Assembly (NCBI GenBank): GCA_007132725.1
Contig: SLOD01000101.1
Location: forward strand, 1 to 42,496
From: Candidatus Sumerlaeota bacterium
Lineage (GTDB): Bacteria; UBP6; UBA1177
DNA: 42,496 nt
Direction: 5' to 3'
Below are positions 9,801-16,369 of this stretch, one piece after another. The stretch's first letter is position 1, and the number at the start of each line of letters is the position of its first letter. Made by a program: the position numbers and the translations under genes. The notes below the pieces were generated by a model that was given only the letters and a program-made list of their open reading frames with translations, was not told the DNA's origin and searched no databases.

Positions 9801-11435
9801 GACCTCTATCAACCTGAAACCATTGATATTTCAGAAAACCTGACCGTAAATCAAAAAACAGGGGAAGTTTCATTGACATGGAGTGCCGTAAAAGGTAACG
9901 ATTACGCTTTCGGGCCAAACCCCGAAGCTGTTTATCAATACGATATCCGCTATCAGGACTACAACGAAGGATCCTGCACTCTTGCAACAGCTTTTACTGA
10001 AGCGAAGAAACCTCTTGAGACAATAGCAGGGGCAGTTCCGTTACCTGATGAAGAAGGAGAAATAATGTCACATGACTTCTTTGTCAACAGAATCAATAAC
10101 GGTGAAAGCGGTGAAGAATTCAAAGAAGCCGATATTCACAAAAATAGAAACAGATATTGCTTCGCAGTAAGAGCAGTAGATGCGGTATATGACAGCGATG
10201 GAAATGTTCTTGCTGTTAACAATGGAAAAGTATTACCCTATGATGCCGGAAAAGTAAGCATGGAATGGGGAATGATAATGGATGCGCGTTCAGGATTTCA
10301 TAATTTTATAATCAGAAACCTCGGAGATATTGACGGAGACGGTCTTGATGATTTTGTAATCGCAGATTCCTACAGAAGAAATGCTGACGAAGAAGATTAT
10401 GCCGGCAATATCCGCATATATTTTTCAGACCCCGAAGGAGGCATGAATTTTGAACTCAGCGGCGGGGATGATGAATCTCTCGGACAGGGTATCAGCAGCA
10501 AAGCTGATTTCAATGGAGATGGTTTTCTTGACTTTGCCTACACTAACGCTGCGGGAGATGTCTATATTCACTACGGAACATCTCTCGGTCTTAATATTGC
10601 TCATTCCTACAGCTTTATTTCAAAAGACGGTTCCATTCAATACGGCAGAAGTATGGCAACCGGTGATTTTAATGGGGACGGATGTGACGATATCGTAATT
10701 TCTGCTCCGACAGCGAGTGGCGGAGGAACATCAAGAGGAGAAGTTTACATCTATTTTGGGCGTGGAAAAGAATGTTTTTCCAATGATCCGATAGAGGGAG
10801 ATGAGCCTGATGTCATTTTCCAGGGAATGAATAACAATGACCGCCTTGGGAGAGCTGAAATACACTCAGTTGGAGATATAAATGGAAATGGAAAAACCGA
10901 CTTTGCCTTTTCAACATTAAACAGCGTATACATAGCCTATGGTGGGGATCCAGGCGGAACAGTTTCCGCTTATACCATTACAGGACTAAAATCCATGCCC
11001 GGCTACAGAATAGGCCACGGTGATTTTAATGGAGACGGTTACTCCGATCTTGTTATCGGTGATGAAAACAGAATACTGGTCTATTACGGAAGTTCCGAAG
11101 GAATATCAGACTCTCCTTCAATGATAATAGATGACATTTCGCCTATTAATTCAACCTATACCCCCGCCGTCCCTGATTTTGCAATGGCTGTTTCTCATAA
11201 AATGGTTGATATAAACAATGACGGGTTAAGTGATCTGATCATTGCTTCTGACAGAGGGCTTCTGATCTATAACACGATAAACGGTTCCTTGATGGACATG
11301 CCTTCTGTTTTTGATCCGTTCATTGATACCTCTTCAGCAAACCTTAAACTGCTGTTGCTTGATCATGGCATAGTCTACTGTAATAGTGCGACGAATAAAG
11401 GAGACTGTTATTTCTTGAACTATAATGGAGAATAG
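3864..11435 (+). CDS. Giant multi-domain surface lipoprotein with Ig-like repeats and FG-GAP propeller
   Basis: The 2523-aa product starts with a lipoprotein signal peptide (lipobox LWSC) and a small cysteine module (TCSADIECKEGFYC). Residues of roughly 590-1110 hold repeated Ig-like domains with the pattern FECKLNDGSYEPC ... LSEGTHTFTVKA ... WTVDT, typical of large bacterial adhesin-like proteins with about 100-residue repeats. More divergent Ig-like/Big domains follow, then a fibronectin-III-like segment near 1990-2130. From about 2150 there are six FG-GAP motifs (for example GDIDGDGLDDFVIAD, DFNGDGCDDIVIS, DFNGDGYSDLVIG), whose DxNxDGxxD loops bind calcium in integrin-like beta-propellers. 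It is probably anchored in the outer membrane and faces outward. It lies between pqqD-like and peptide genes, ending 2 nt before the peptide ATG, so it belongs to the operon, which is unusual for a RiPP cluster. Start ATG follows CGGAGG. Confidence 0.85.
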   Translation: MNHLSKSKWLFLSAMLIASVLWSCSSKETCSADIECKEGFYCGDDRKCTQFESDDYQIIFENLTDGMTVTTIDDVDRSTDDIKINIVVLLKETKDHLRENMDATLSVKSKTGKTTVLNGKFIKNRAVFKSVNLPEGEVTVESWVSRNPALKTKVEINVRKMGIEVFYLKGGEGGTATVLEGATIYDDDNYDIESDDGISIYLTGETFGMEKGDAVEIIIPELKETPVAESIVGEDGSLIFGPVEIPVWKNVRMSLVSGDYSKSISFSVESSKYCGFMLNISNGDILGIANDETPNLQGLQYNLKISEITGCGSGSRVYIYTGDDEEKEPELQKSFSIAGSSVEERVTFNPSTDPDDTKKITVLIEDEDLDVFGQRTVSGIIVDLGLPTGEITFPEAGDILTMADDIDSDTDGLQINFQGVANDTVTPPVSVVLKLQDNIIGTLDDVEGPFSVPYTFTQSAQSVVLDAEITDRAGNSFTLSQPFSVDIDSGLTFYSICGVTGSDVVNLMWLNSTHDEDPSTDELQCSVILKVSENSSADSVSLAIGKDEPVKKSVSADGEAFFDIELEDSSDGILLKAEAFIEDDPIDEVTLTVRVDTVPPVAGLTNNLLLNSGETTSSPDITFNFECSENPCTFNSQLNDETIEDFTTANSRVITGLSDGEHTISVRAKDAAGNISEETVFNWTVDTENPETTITKDPGAGTAASFALFEFESSKDPYRFHCKLEKNGNNFVPDDDSWEECNTGKRDYYGLPEGTYRFRVSAQDAAGNVDPSPAEHVWVVGSAAPVTTITNIEPSDTVTNQDQVEFEFEATVTSTFECKLEKSGTVIEDWTDCSSKTKSYSSLDDGSYLFQVRATAAYGVKENTPASYGWTIDTVPPFIRINSKPSISTPYDSGSFIFECVGEVYPCTFECELDGSPVNCSTGHYSFAGLEEGSHRFVIEATDAAGNKSIPIDTPPDHSFLNDYSWEINPLLLGVTITSKPDIHSPSNDAEFIFESNKTASFECKLNDGSYEPCSSPYSYSGLSEGTHTFTVKASFAEEIAFDSHTWTVDTLDPVITIDSGPADPTNQTGAVFNFSANETVSFECKLSTDADWSPCSSPKVYPAGTFGIEDTEQEYTFEVRGTDQAGNTGTTSYTWTVDLAFPEIQWISPVPGPDGNVVVGKSHDVFSADPDVYGINVVVRVSGSNSGQPINVTGFTTPPEYHIVYVDSSQPKNYTLTIGLQHGARVNNPLVISVEDDTGSSASIDQLVIVNTEMPTITWAYPGNNHKFVASSTAPQFTFNVWNAEPGSVVELIDSDTNNVVATELTVGGTTGLQEYVQINPALDDRCAPYKFHARFYDDLDGMWHYTNSVTDEALKTVISVTVNRNPAVIDAVVIGDPMDPAVTDTDRILNRAKNMNDDPDGGMQIDITVYISDPENPDDTNRTVKLFTGSMLLATLTSQEDEAVFEKVPLKEGDHTLRVEIADCSGNISSKTLEKITVDTIKPELTLSAPKGSSSNWRWLVFADDPELGTIDGDGYFTGIEMVVNSNEEIGPSVEVIHTVYDYSDNQTDQSDISSNAVAGASNVTIDLPPLEYGKHRFRVTVEDLAGNSSTIDETYEVNVIVPQIEFTNISEGQVFDTDENESVPGFQILLEMAVEDVVPQSSYVIKAIPVLSQGGDADASRYEKTWTGSATMDGPVSKYLTMGGGWWRLSATIKDDHGNESGSVHYYIKIENDAPSITVKKGYGHSIGAGPVIDGYSESDPAWMLPEDVDCSGNDCYTELEIWTDAPAGSDVYISINGGGEISETTTSHSGQSYADFSVTLDSSLDFNTLTVKIISTTTTENEETYYIKIDETLPGLTLINPVDCSAQEVCRRIDMINDPGTDYIELVKLGYGYDDDLIPGGALNFRPSGKIIFEVDGATAGTVKVESVTGDPVPGITNGEATILYDNIAEIYYADFSNMTVADTNPDGQTDYDLVFKVTESPSGAVSKYLVKLHLDLYQPETIDISENLTVNQKTGEVSLTWSAVKGNDYAFGPNPEAVYQYDIRYQDYNEGSCTLATAFTEAKKPLETIAGAVPLPDEEGEIMSHDFFVNRINNGESGEEFKEADIHKNRNRYCFAVRAVDAVYDSDGNVLAVNNGKVLPYDAGKVSMEWGMIMDARSGFHNFIIRNLGDIDGDGLDDFVIADSYRRNADEEDYAGNIRIYFSDPEGGMNFELSGGDDESLGQGISSKADFNGDGFLDFAYTNAAGDVYIHYGTSLGLNIAHSYSFISKDGSIQYGRSMATGDFNGDGCDDIVISAPTASGGGTSRGEVYIYFGRGKECFSNDPIEGDEPDVIFQGMNNNDRLGRAEIHSVGDINGNGKTDFAFSTLNSVYIAYGGDPGGTVSAYTITGLKSMPGYRIGHGDFNGDGYSDLVIGDENRILVYYGSSEGISDSPSMIIDDISPINSTYTPAVPDFAMAVSHKMVDINNDGLSDLIIASDRGLLIYNTINGSLMDMPSVFDPFIDTSSANLKLLLLDHGIVYCNSATNKGDCYFLNYNGE

Positions 11436-11437
11436 TG

Positions 11438-11557
11438 ATGGAGAAAAGTAAAGATTATTTGAAACCCGGGATAATAGAAGAAACCTCTATTGATAGAAAA
11501 ATGGTGTATGCCGAACCTTATGATCAAAGACAAGGCTGTACAACAATTGTAGAGTAA
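11438..11557 (+). CDS. 39-residue candidate RiPP precursor peptide
   Basis: This ORF is too short for the track. ATG at 11438 is preceded by GGAG at 7-nt spacing, and the frame closes with TAA at 11555-11557, overlapping the next ATG by one base (TAATG). The peptide is charged at the N-terminus (MEKSKDYLKPGIIEE), then has a tyrosine-rich segment (KMVYAEPYDQ) and ends RQGCTTIVE with a single cysteine six residues from the end. Position, size and coupling between a PqqD-like protein upstream and kinase, radical SAM and peptidase genes downstream match a precursor with an N-terminal leader and a C-terminal core. Candidate modification sites are Cys34, Thr35, Thr36 and the two tyrosines. The Y-x-KP-x-I opening resembles leaders of other short RiPP precursors (general impression). 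No homology search was possible. Confidence 0.68.
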   Translation: MEKSKDYLKPGIIEETSIDRKMVYAEPYDQRQGCTTIVE

Positions 11558-12111
11558 TGGAAAAACATTTAAAGGTATCCAGGGAATCTACTCTCAGGAA
11601 CCTTTACTCATCAAAAAAAGGACTTATCGTTCATTGTTCAGCACTGTCTGATGATGGGACTGTCTTTGCTGTTGCAGGCATTGCAGATACAGGAAAGTCA
11701 ACTCTTGCAAAAAGACTTAACGGAATAATGACTTCTGTTAACGATGATATGAATATTTTTGAATTTTCCGGCCATAAAAAAATCAAAGTTTCCACCTATT
11801 TTACTCAGGCGGAAAACCAGGGTTATCATTACCTCATAAATGAAAATGTTACAGGTTTCCTTAAAGCAGTACTTTTCCCTGTTAAAGAGTATGAAAAAGA
11901 ATCATGCATTGAGCATGTTAAAGACAAAGGGTATATTTGGAAAAAACTTCTTACTTGCATTGCACCGCCAATAAAAGATGAAGACCATCTTTTTCCGAAC
12001 TATCTGGAGATGATAGACAAACTAACAGTGACTGTTGATTTTTTTCATATTTATCACAATCTCAAAGATCCGGCAGAAAATATAGTAAAACTTCTAAGAT
12101 CAATAAAATGA
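11557..12111 (+). CDS. HPr kinase-like protein (HprK-related, RiPP-associated type)
   Basis: The 184-aa protein is much shorter than true HPr kinase/phosphorylase (about 310 aa) and keeps only the kinase core. Residues 41-49 (GIADTGKST) form a P-loop that departs slightly from the HprK consensus, and 63-64 (VNDDMNIF) match the conserved double aspartate after it. HprK-like proteins of this sort occur with PqqD-like proteins, and in some lasso-peptide clusters a homologue phosphorylates the precursor C-terminus (established for PadeK-type kinases). Here it starts on the last base of the peptide stop codon and overlaps the radical SAM gene by 4 nt (ATGA), so its dose is tied to both. A sugar-phosphotransferase HPr is not encoded nearby, so a role in the phosphotransferase system is unlikely. 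Substrate is inferred to be the adjacent peptide; Thr35/Thr36 are possible acceptors. Confidence 0.75.
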   Translation: MEKHLKVSRESTLRNLYSSKKGLIVHCSALSDDGTVFAVAGIADTGKSTLAKRLNGIMTSVNDDMNIFEFSGHKKIKVSTYFTQAENQGYHYLINENVTGFLKAVLFPVKEYEKESCIEHVKDKGYIWKKLLTCIAPPIKDEDHLFPNYLEMIDKLTVTVDFFHIYHNLKDPAENIVKLLRSIK

Positions 12112-13064
12112 AGGCTCTCTCTCTTGAAATAACCAATACCTGCAATGAAAAATGCAGACACTGCTACCAACCGGAAAATAGTGGAAAACAATTTATTTCC
12201 GATCTTGAACTTCTTAATAAAATGTTTGCTGAACTTAGTGAATCTGGATTTATATTTCTTTCTCTTACAGGAGGGGAACCCCTGCTCCATCCGGAGTTTA
12301 AAGAAATTTGTCTGCTCGCTCAAAAAAACAGATATATTATATCTGTCAAAACAAATGGAGTGCTCATAAATAACGACCTGGCTCAATTCTTAAAAAAACT
12401 GAAGCCTTCCTCAGTTGAAGTATCCCTATATTCGGCCGACCCAGAAGAACATGACTTTATAACCTGTGTAAAAGGTAGTTTTAATGCATCTGTTGAAGGA
12501 ATAATGGCACTTAAAAAACACAATGTAAAAGTTTCAGTTATGACACCTGTTTTAAATGGAATAAAAAAATGGAAAGAACTCCTTCCAGTCATGAAGAACA
12601 TGGGCGTTCCATGGAGTTGCTCCCCAAATATCCGCTCTTCCTTTGATGAAAGGGATGAAGTTGAACAGTTCAGGGGTGACTCCAGTTATCACCTCGATTT
12701 TTTTGAATTTATTAACGGTCATGAAAATCAGAAAAAACTAAACCTTGAAAATAAATGTTTTAAAGAGTGCGGTGGCGGAATTTCAACGATATGTGTTGCC
12801 CCCGACTACTCTGTCCGTGCATGTCTATCATACCCCGGATCAGTTGGAATTTATACCGGAGGCAATGCAAAAGAACTTCTTTCAAAAGCACGGAAACAAC
12901 TTGAAGAAAGATTTGCAAAACTTGAGTGTCATCAATGTGGACTTGTAAAATATTGTGATCCATGTCCCGCCCACTTAAAGATCGTTGACGGAGTCGGGAA
13001 ATGCGATCCCGCAAAAAAAGAATTTGTCAAAGCATACCTCAAGTTTTTTGGAGAAAAGGCGTGA
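12108..13064 (+). CDS. Radical SAM/SPASM peptide-maturase
   Basis: The 318-aa enzyme has the radical SAM cluster motif CNEKCRHC (Cys12, Cys16, Cys19) and GGEP (55-58) for S-adenosylmethionine binding. The C-terminal SPASM region contains nine cysteines: 217, 221, 229, 239, 274, 277, 283, 286 and 299, including a C-x2-C-x5-C-x2-C run, enough for two auxiliary Fe-S clusters. Enzymes with this layout cross-link or epimerise RiPP precursors (for example sactipeptide, ranthipeptide or PqqE-type chemistry). The gene overlaps the kinase gene upstream (ATGA) and the peptidase gene downstream (GTGA). No fused RRE is visible, consistent with use of the separate PqqD-like protein. Which bond it makes cannot be read; one cysteine and several tyrosines in the candidate substrate allow thioether or C-C/C-O linkages. 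Confidence 0.88.
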   Translation: MKALSLEITNTCNEKCRHCYQPENSGKQFISDLELLNKMFAELSESGFIFLSLTGGEPLLHPEFKEICLLAQKNRYIISVKTNGVLINNDLAQFLKKLKPSSVEVSLYSADPEEHDFITCVKGSFNASVEGIMALKKHNVKVSVMTPVLNGIKKWKELLPVMKNMGVPWSCSPNIRSSFDERDEVEQFRGDSSYHLDFFEFINGHENQKKLNLENKCFKECGGGISTICVAPDYSVRACLSYPGSVGIYTGGNAKELLSKARKQLEERFAKLECHQCGLVKYCDPCPAHLKIVDGVGKCDPAKKEFVKAYLKFFGEKA

Positions 13065-13435
13065 TACATCTGCCTGATAAAGTACTGGACAGCTTGCTTG
13101 ATAATGATGATCTTGTTGTAGCATCATCAAGTATGGAACCGGTTCTAAAGCCGGGGGATAAAATTAAAGTTGACAGTATCGATCCCGACAAAATATCCAC
13201 AGGGCAAGTAATTGTTTTTAAAGATAAAAGCGGAAAGCTGATAGTTCACAGAGTTATTAAAAGATCAAACTTTGTTCTCACTACAGCAGGAGACAATATA
13301 CGGAAATTTGATGACCCTGTCCATATCCATGATGTTGTCGGTGTTGTGAAAGATCTTGAAAGAAAAATTTCCCTTTCAAAATATTCAAGGATTTTAAGAG
13401 CTGTCAAAAGAAGATTGCTAAGCATCTGGAATTAA
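13061..13435 (+). CDS. Soluble S26-type (signal peptidase-like) peptidase
   Basis: The track starts this ORF at 13001, inside the radical SAM gene; the better start is GTG at 13061, seven bases after GGAG and overlapping the radical SAM stop (GTGA). That gives 124 aa. The S26 signature is clear: ASSSMEPVLKPGDKI (nucleophile Ser24 before Met), GQVIVF, then IVHRVI with His63 and AGDN with Asp78. Use of His-Arg-Val rather than the lysine of E. coli LepB is the archaeal/ER/SipW type. Unlike true signal peptidases it lacks an N-terminal membrane anchor; the C-terminus is only a basic amphipathic stretch (RILRAVKRRLLSIWN). As last gene of the operon it is a good candidate for leader removal from the modified peptide (inference). 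Confidence 0.78.
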   Translation: MIHLPDKVLDSLLDNDDLVVASSSMEPVLKPGDKIKVDSIDPDKISTGQVIVFKDKSGKLIVHRVIKRSNFVLTTAGDNIRKFDDPVHIHDVVGVVKDLERKISLSKYSRILRAVKRRLLSIWN

Positions 13436-13437
13436 AA

Positions 13438-13465
13438 AGCAAAAAAACAAGGTTCGCTTTTTGCT
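13438..13465 (+). terminator. Possible hairpin at the end of the RiPP-like operon
   Basis: AGCAAAAA (13438-13445) can pair with TTTTTGCT (13458-13465) around a 12-nt loop, three bases after the peptidase stop. The stem is AT-rich and lacks a T-run after it, so as an intrinsic terminator it is weak. Confidence 0.35.
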
Positions 13466-13539
13466 AAAATAATTAATGGTTGGTAATGTATTTAATGATG
13501 CCACAGGTTTTAAACATAAACTTTTACCGGAGGGTAATG

Positions 13540-16083
13540 ATGAAAAAATTATTTGTTTTGCTGGCAGTTGCAATGATGTTCTCTACACTTTCTGCTTCTG
13601 CACAAAAGATCTACAGAAGAGACGGTTCTTTTTTTGAAGTAAAAAGGAATCATGGTGTGTTCGCAGAAAAAATAATGCCCGGGGTTTTAAAATCTCCGGA
13701 GTATTATTCGCTCAAGTGGGATTTTAGCGGCAAATTTGTTGTCATACACAAAGATGGAAGAGGTGATCTTCCTGTGTATCTTTATGATGCAAATACTATT
13801 GTTGCCGACACAAATCTTTTTTATGGCGGAGACAAAGATCCCGACTACATAGCTCTCAAGTACAACTTGAAGCTTGTAGAAATATTACCTGTCTACGGGC
13901 TTTACGAGTTTGAAACCTCATGGAACAGTGACAGCGTAAAAGTTGCTCAGTCAATAGTAGAAAACGGTGACGGTTTTGCTTTCCCCAACATCATCAGGAG
14001 AATGGAGCTTAGAACTAACCCTGTAAGATTTCCCATTGAAGATAAATATTACAAAGAAGGCTATCAGTGGAAACTCAAAAACACAGGTCAAGGAATAGCT
14101 CCTCAGGGAACTAAAATTGATACATTGAAAAACGCTGACATACGGTTTGAGCAGGCAATGGAGTTTATCTATAATGCCATTGAAAATAATGAGCTGCCCG
14201 ATTTTGCCATATCAAAAGTGGCAATTATGGACAGCGGGGTTGATATGGACCACCCTGACCTTAAAAACAAACTTGAGCCAGGTTGGAACATGGTTCATAA
14301 CAGAGAAGGCGGTGACCCCGGGGACATAGAAAGCGGAGGGATCATGGGGACATCAGGATACGCTCATGGAACCAACTGTGCCGGTGTTGCGGCGGCTGAA
14401 GGAAATGACATAGGAGTTGTAGGAGTGTGTCCATGGTGTGACATTTATCCGGTTACATACATGGAAGGCGGTTTCGGAGGAGCGGCAGATGAAAAACAGC
14501 TTCTGGTCGTATATCAGAAATATACAGAAGATCCCTCGATCGGTGCTATAAACTGCTCTTTCGGACCAATGGCAGGGTTTGGAATGGTGCCTATAAGTGC
14601 CGCTGAAATGGAAAGCCATGAACTTTTTATGAAAGAAGGAAGGGGCGGTCTTGGCGGAGTTATCATATATGCCAGCGGAAATGATGGGATAGATGCAAGC
14701 TATCACCGTCTTATGGGACACAAATTTCAGTTTGAAAGAAACGGTGAAGATGTTGAAAATAAAGTTGTTGTTGTCGGAGCAACTTCAGCATGGGATACAA
14801 AAGTGGGTTACTCTAATTACGGATACGATATTGATATTGTGGCACCATCACTGTCAAGCAGACCTTTACTTGGAATAACAACTACCTATCTTACAGGATA
14901 CGGTGATCTTGATGACGATTACACACTTCAGTTCAGTGGAACATCTTCTGCAGCTCCTGTAGTTACAGGTCTTTTCGGTGTAATTTTTTCCATCAATCCG
15001 GAACTTACCCTTGAAGAAGCTGTTGAAATAATGCGCCAGAGTTCTGATAAAATAAATCCCGAAACAGGCTTCTGGAGCTCAAACGGTCACAGTGTAAAGT
15101 TCGGATATGGAAGAGTTAATCTTCTTAAAGCAGCAAGACTTGCAGCGGGACTTGAGATGTGCGAAACCATATCGGACGAAACGAACAACAATATGGACGA
15201 CAACTGCGATGGATGGGTTGATGAAGGTTTTGCAAAAAATATTTCGTTCGTTACATCTCCATGTGAGTCTGACTCTGATTGTGTCAACGGTGATTTTTCT
15301 GAGGAAGATGTCGAATGTTTGAAAGGAGATTTCAGAATTTTCAGCTTTTCTGAAGGTTACTGTACCATCAGAAACAGAAATTTTGCATGCCCCGACGGAA
15401 CCCAGACATACTCCGGGTCTCAGAGTGACAGGAACTGCTTCCTTGAGTGCAACGATGAAAACCAGTGTCCTTCAGGGTTTACCTGTGATGACAGTGTTCT
15501 TGGAAAATGTTGGCCTATCTGTGAGTCAGACAGTGACTGCAGCGATGAAGCTTACTGTGACGGAGGTCTTTGCAGAAGAAATCCGTCCGAGCCGGGAGGA
15601 GAGTGTGATGACAGCACTGATTGTAAATACGGAGCTATGTGCATTACACAAATTCCCAACGGTTTTTGTCTTAAAATGTGCAGCAGCGATGCACAGTGTG
15701 GAGATGAAGGAGCAAAATGTGTCAAAGTTGACATGATGGGTCAGGGACAGTATGACATTTGTCTTCCAAGCTGTGAATCCAGTGATGACTGCAGAAGTTT
15801 CGGAACAATGGGATCTATGATGTGCCATGAAGTTTATAGCGGAAAAGAAGGAGTTTGCGGTATGCCTTGTCAAAATGATGCAGGCTGCTTTGATGATGAT
15901 GCCGTATGCAAAAATTCCAAGTGTGTTTTAGATGGCGATGACGAAGATACAGATACTGACAAAGAGGAATCTGACGATGAAACAGCCGACAAAGATGTCG
16001 GTTTTGAAGATGACGAGTTCCCTGATGATGAAGAGGAAAAAGCAGATAAAAAGAAATCGGGCTGCTCTGTTATTTTGATTTAA
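13540..16083 (+). CDS. Secreted subtilisin-like serine protease with cysteine-rich modules and GC-containing C-terminus
   Basis: GGAGGG five bases upstream favours the ATG at 13540 rather than the track start at 13480; the product is 847 aa. A signal peptide (KKLFVLLAVAMMFSTLSASA) is followed by a pro-region and an S8 domain with Asp231 (IMDSGVD), His276 (YAHGTNCAG), oxyanion Asn381 (YASGND) and Ser469 (FSGTSSAAP), so it should be active. Next comes a MopE-like segment (CETISDETNNNMDDNCDGWV), then about seven C-x4-DC type modules (CESDSDC, CNDENQC, CDDSTDC). A strongly acidic linker (DDEDTDTDKEESDDE) leads to KKKSGCSVILI at the end. The acidic-linker-then-GC end recalls MYXO-CTERM-like sorting signals, but no transmembrane helix or basic tail follows. 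It lies just downstream of the RiPP-like operon on the same strand. Confidence 0.87.
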   Translation: MKKLFVLLAVAMMFSTLSASAQKIYRRDGSFFEVKRNHGVFAEKIMPGVLKSPEYYSLKWDFSGKFVVIHKDGRGDLPVYLYDANTIVADTNLFYGGDKDPDYIALKYNLKLVEILPVYGLYEFETSWNSDSVKVAQSIVENGDGFAFPNIIRRMELRTNPVRFPIEDKYYKEGYQWKLKNTGQGIAPQGTKIDTLKNADIRFEQAMEFIYNAIENNELPDFAISKVAIMDSGVDMDHPDLKNKLEPGWNMVHNREGGDPGDIESGGIMGTSGYAHGTNCAGVAAAEGNDIGVVGVCPWCDIYPVTYMEGGFGGAADEKQLLVVYQKYTEDPSIGAINCSFGPMAGFGMVPISAAEMESHELFMKEGRGGLGGVIIYASGNDGIDASYHRLMGHKFQFERNGEDVENKVVVVGATSAWDTKVGYSNYGYDIDIVAPSLSSRPLLGITTTYLTGYGDLDDDYTLQFSGTSSAAPVVTGLFGVIFSINPELTLEEAVEIMRQSSDKINPETGFWSSNGHSVKFGYGRVNLLKAARLAAGLEMCETISDETNNNMDDNCDGWVDEGFAKNISFVTSPCESDSDCVNGDFSEEDVECLKGDFRIFSFSEGYCTIRNRNFACPDGTQTYSGSQSDRNCFLECNDENQCPSGFTCDDSVLGKCWPICESDSDCSDEAYCDGGLCRRNPSEPGGECDDSTDCKYGAMCITQIPNGFCLKMCSSDAQCGDEGAKCVKVDMMGQGQYDICLPSCESSDDCRSFGTMGSMMCHEVYSGKEGVCGMPCQNDAGCFDDDAVCKNSKCVLDGDDEDTDTDKEESDDETADKDVGFEDDEFPDDEEEKADKKKSGCSVILI

Positions 16084-16115
16084 AGAAGGTCAAAAATCTT
16101 GAAATAAAAAGAAGT

Positions 16116-16191
16116 TGGTGCCCAGGGACAGAATCGAACTGCCCACACGGGGATTTTCAGTCCCCTGCTCTACCGACTGAGCTACCTGGGC
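16116..16191 (-). tRNA. tRNA-Phe (GAA)
   Basis: The complement folds as a complete 76-nt cloverleaf: acceptor GCCCAGG pairs with CCTGGGC, D-stem GCTC/GAGC, anticodon stem GGGGA/TCCCC with loop CTGAAAA (anticodon GAA), T-arm GGCAG-TTCGATT-CTGTC, discriminator A and an encoded CCA end. It is divergent from clpS and convergent with the protease gene. Confidence 0.96.
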
Positions 16192-16204
16192 ACCAGCGAA
16201 GAAG

Positions 16205-16233
16205 TTACTATCAGAGTGTTGAATAATTGTCAA
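16205..16233 (-). promoter_or_regulatory. Predicted promoter of tRNA-Phe
   Basis: On the minus strand TTGACA (16233-16228) and TAGTAA (16210-16205) are 17 bp apart. The expected start site is only a few bases before the mature 5' end at 16191, as is usual for tRNA genes. Confidence 0.65.
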
Positions 16234-16316
16234 GAAAAAGATGAACTGTTTAGGGAGAATCTTTATCCGTAATACTGATATATGTTTCAGATCTATTTAA
16301 ATTATACCCACAGATA

Positions 16317-16345
16317 TTTACAATTTTTTTAAATTATGGTAAATA
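16317..16345 (+). promoter_or_regulatory. Predicted promoter of clpS-clpA-aat
   Basis: TTTACA (16317-16322) and TAAATA (16340-16345) are 17 bp apart, 25 bp before the clpS start. Only moderate consensus match in an AT-rich stretch, so other positions are possible. Confidence 0.4.
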
Positions 16346-16369
16346 ACATATGGTTTAGAGGAGGTTGAA

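Noticed and set aside
11557-12111. HprK-like protein as a true HPr kinase/phosphorylase of the sugar phosphotransferase system
   Set aside because: Only 184 aa, lacks the N-terminal domain, P-loop is divergent, and no ptsH or ptsI genes are nearby.
13480-13539. Upstream start of the subtilase (track start)
   Set aside because: It would bury the signal peptide behind 20 residues, and GGAGGG is placed for the ATG at 13540.
16050-16083. CSVILI end of the subtilase as a eukaryote-like CaaX prenylation box
   Set aside because: The cysteine is six residues from the end instead of four and bacterial secreted proteins would not meet the enzymes.
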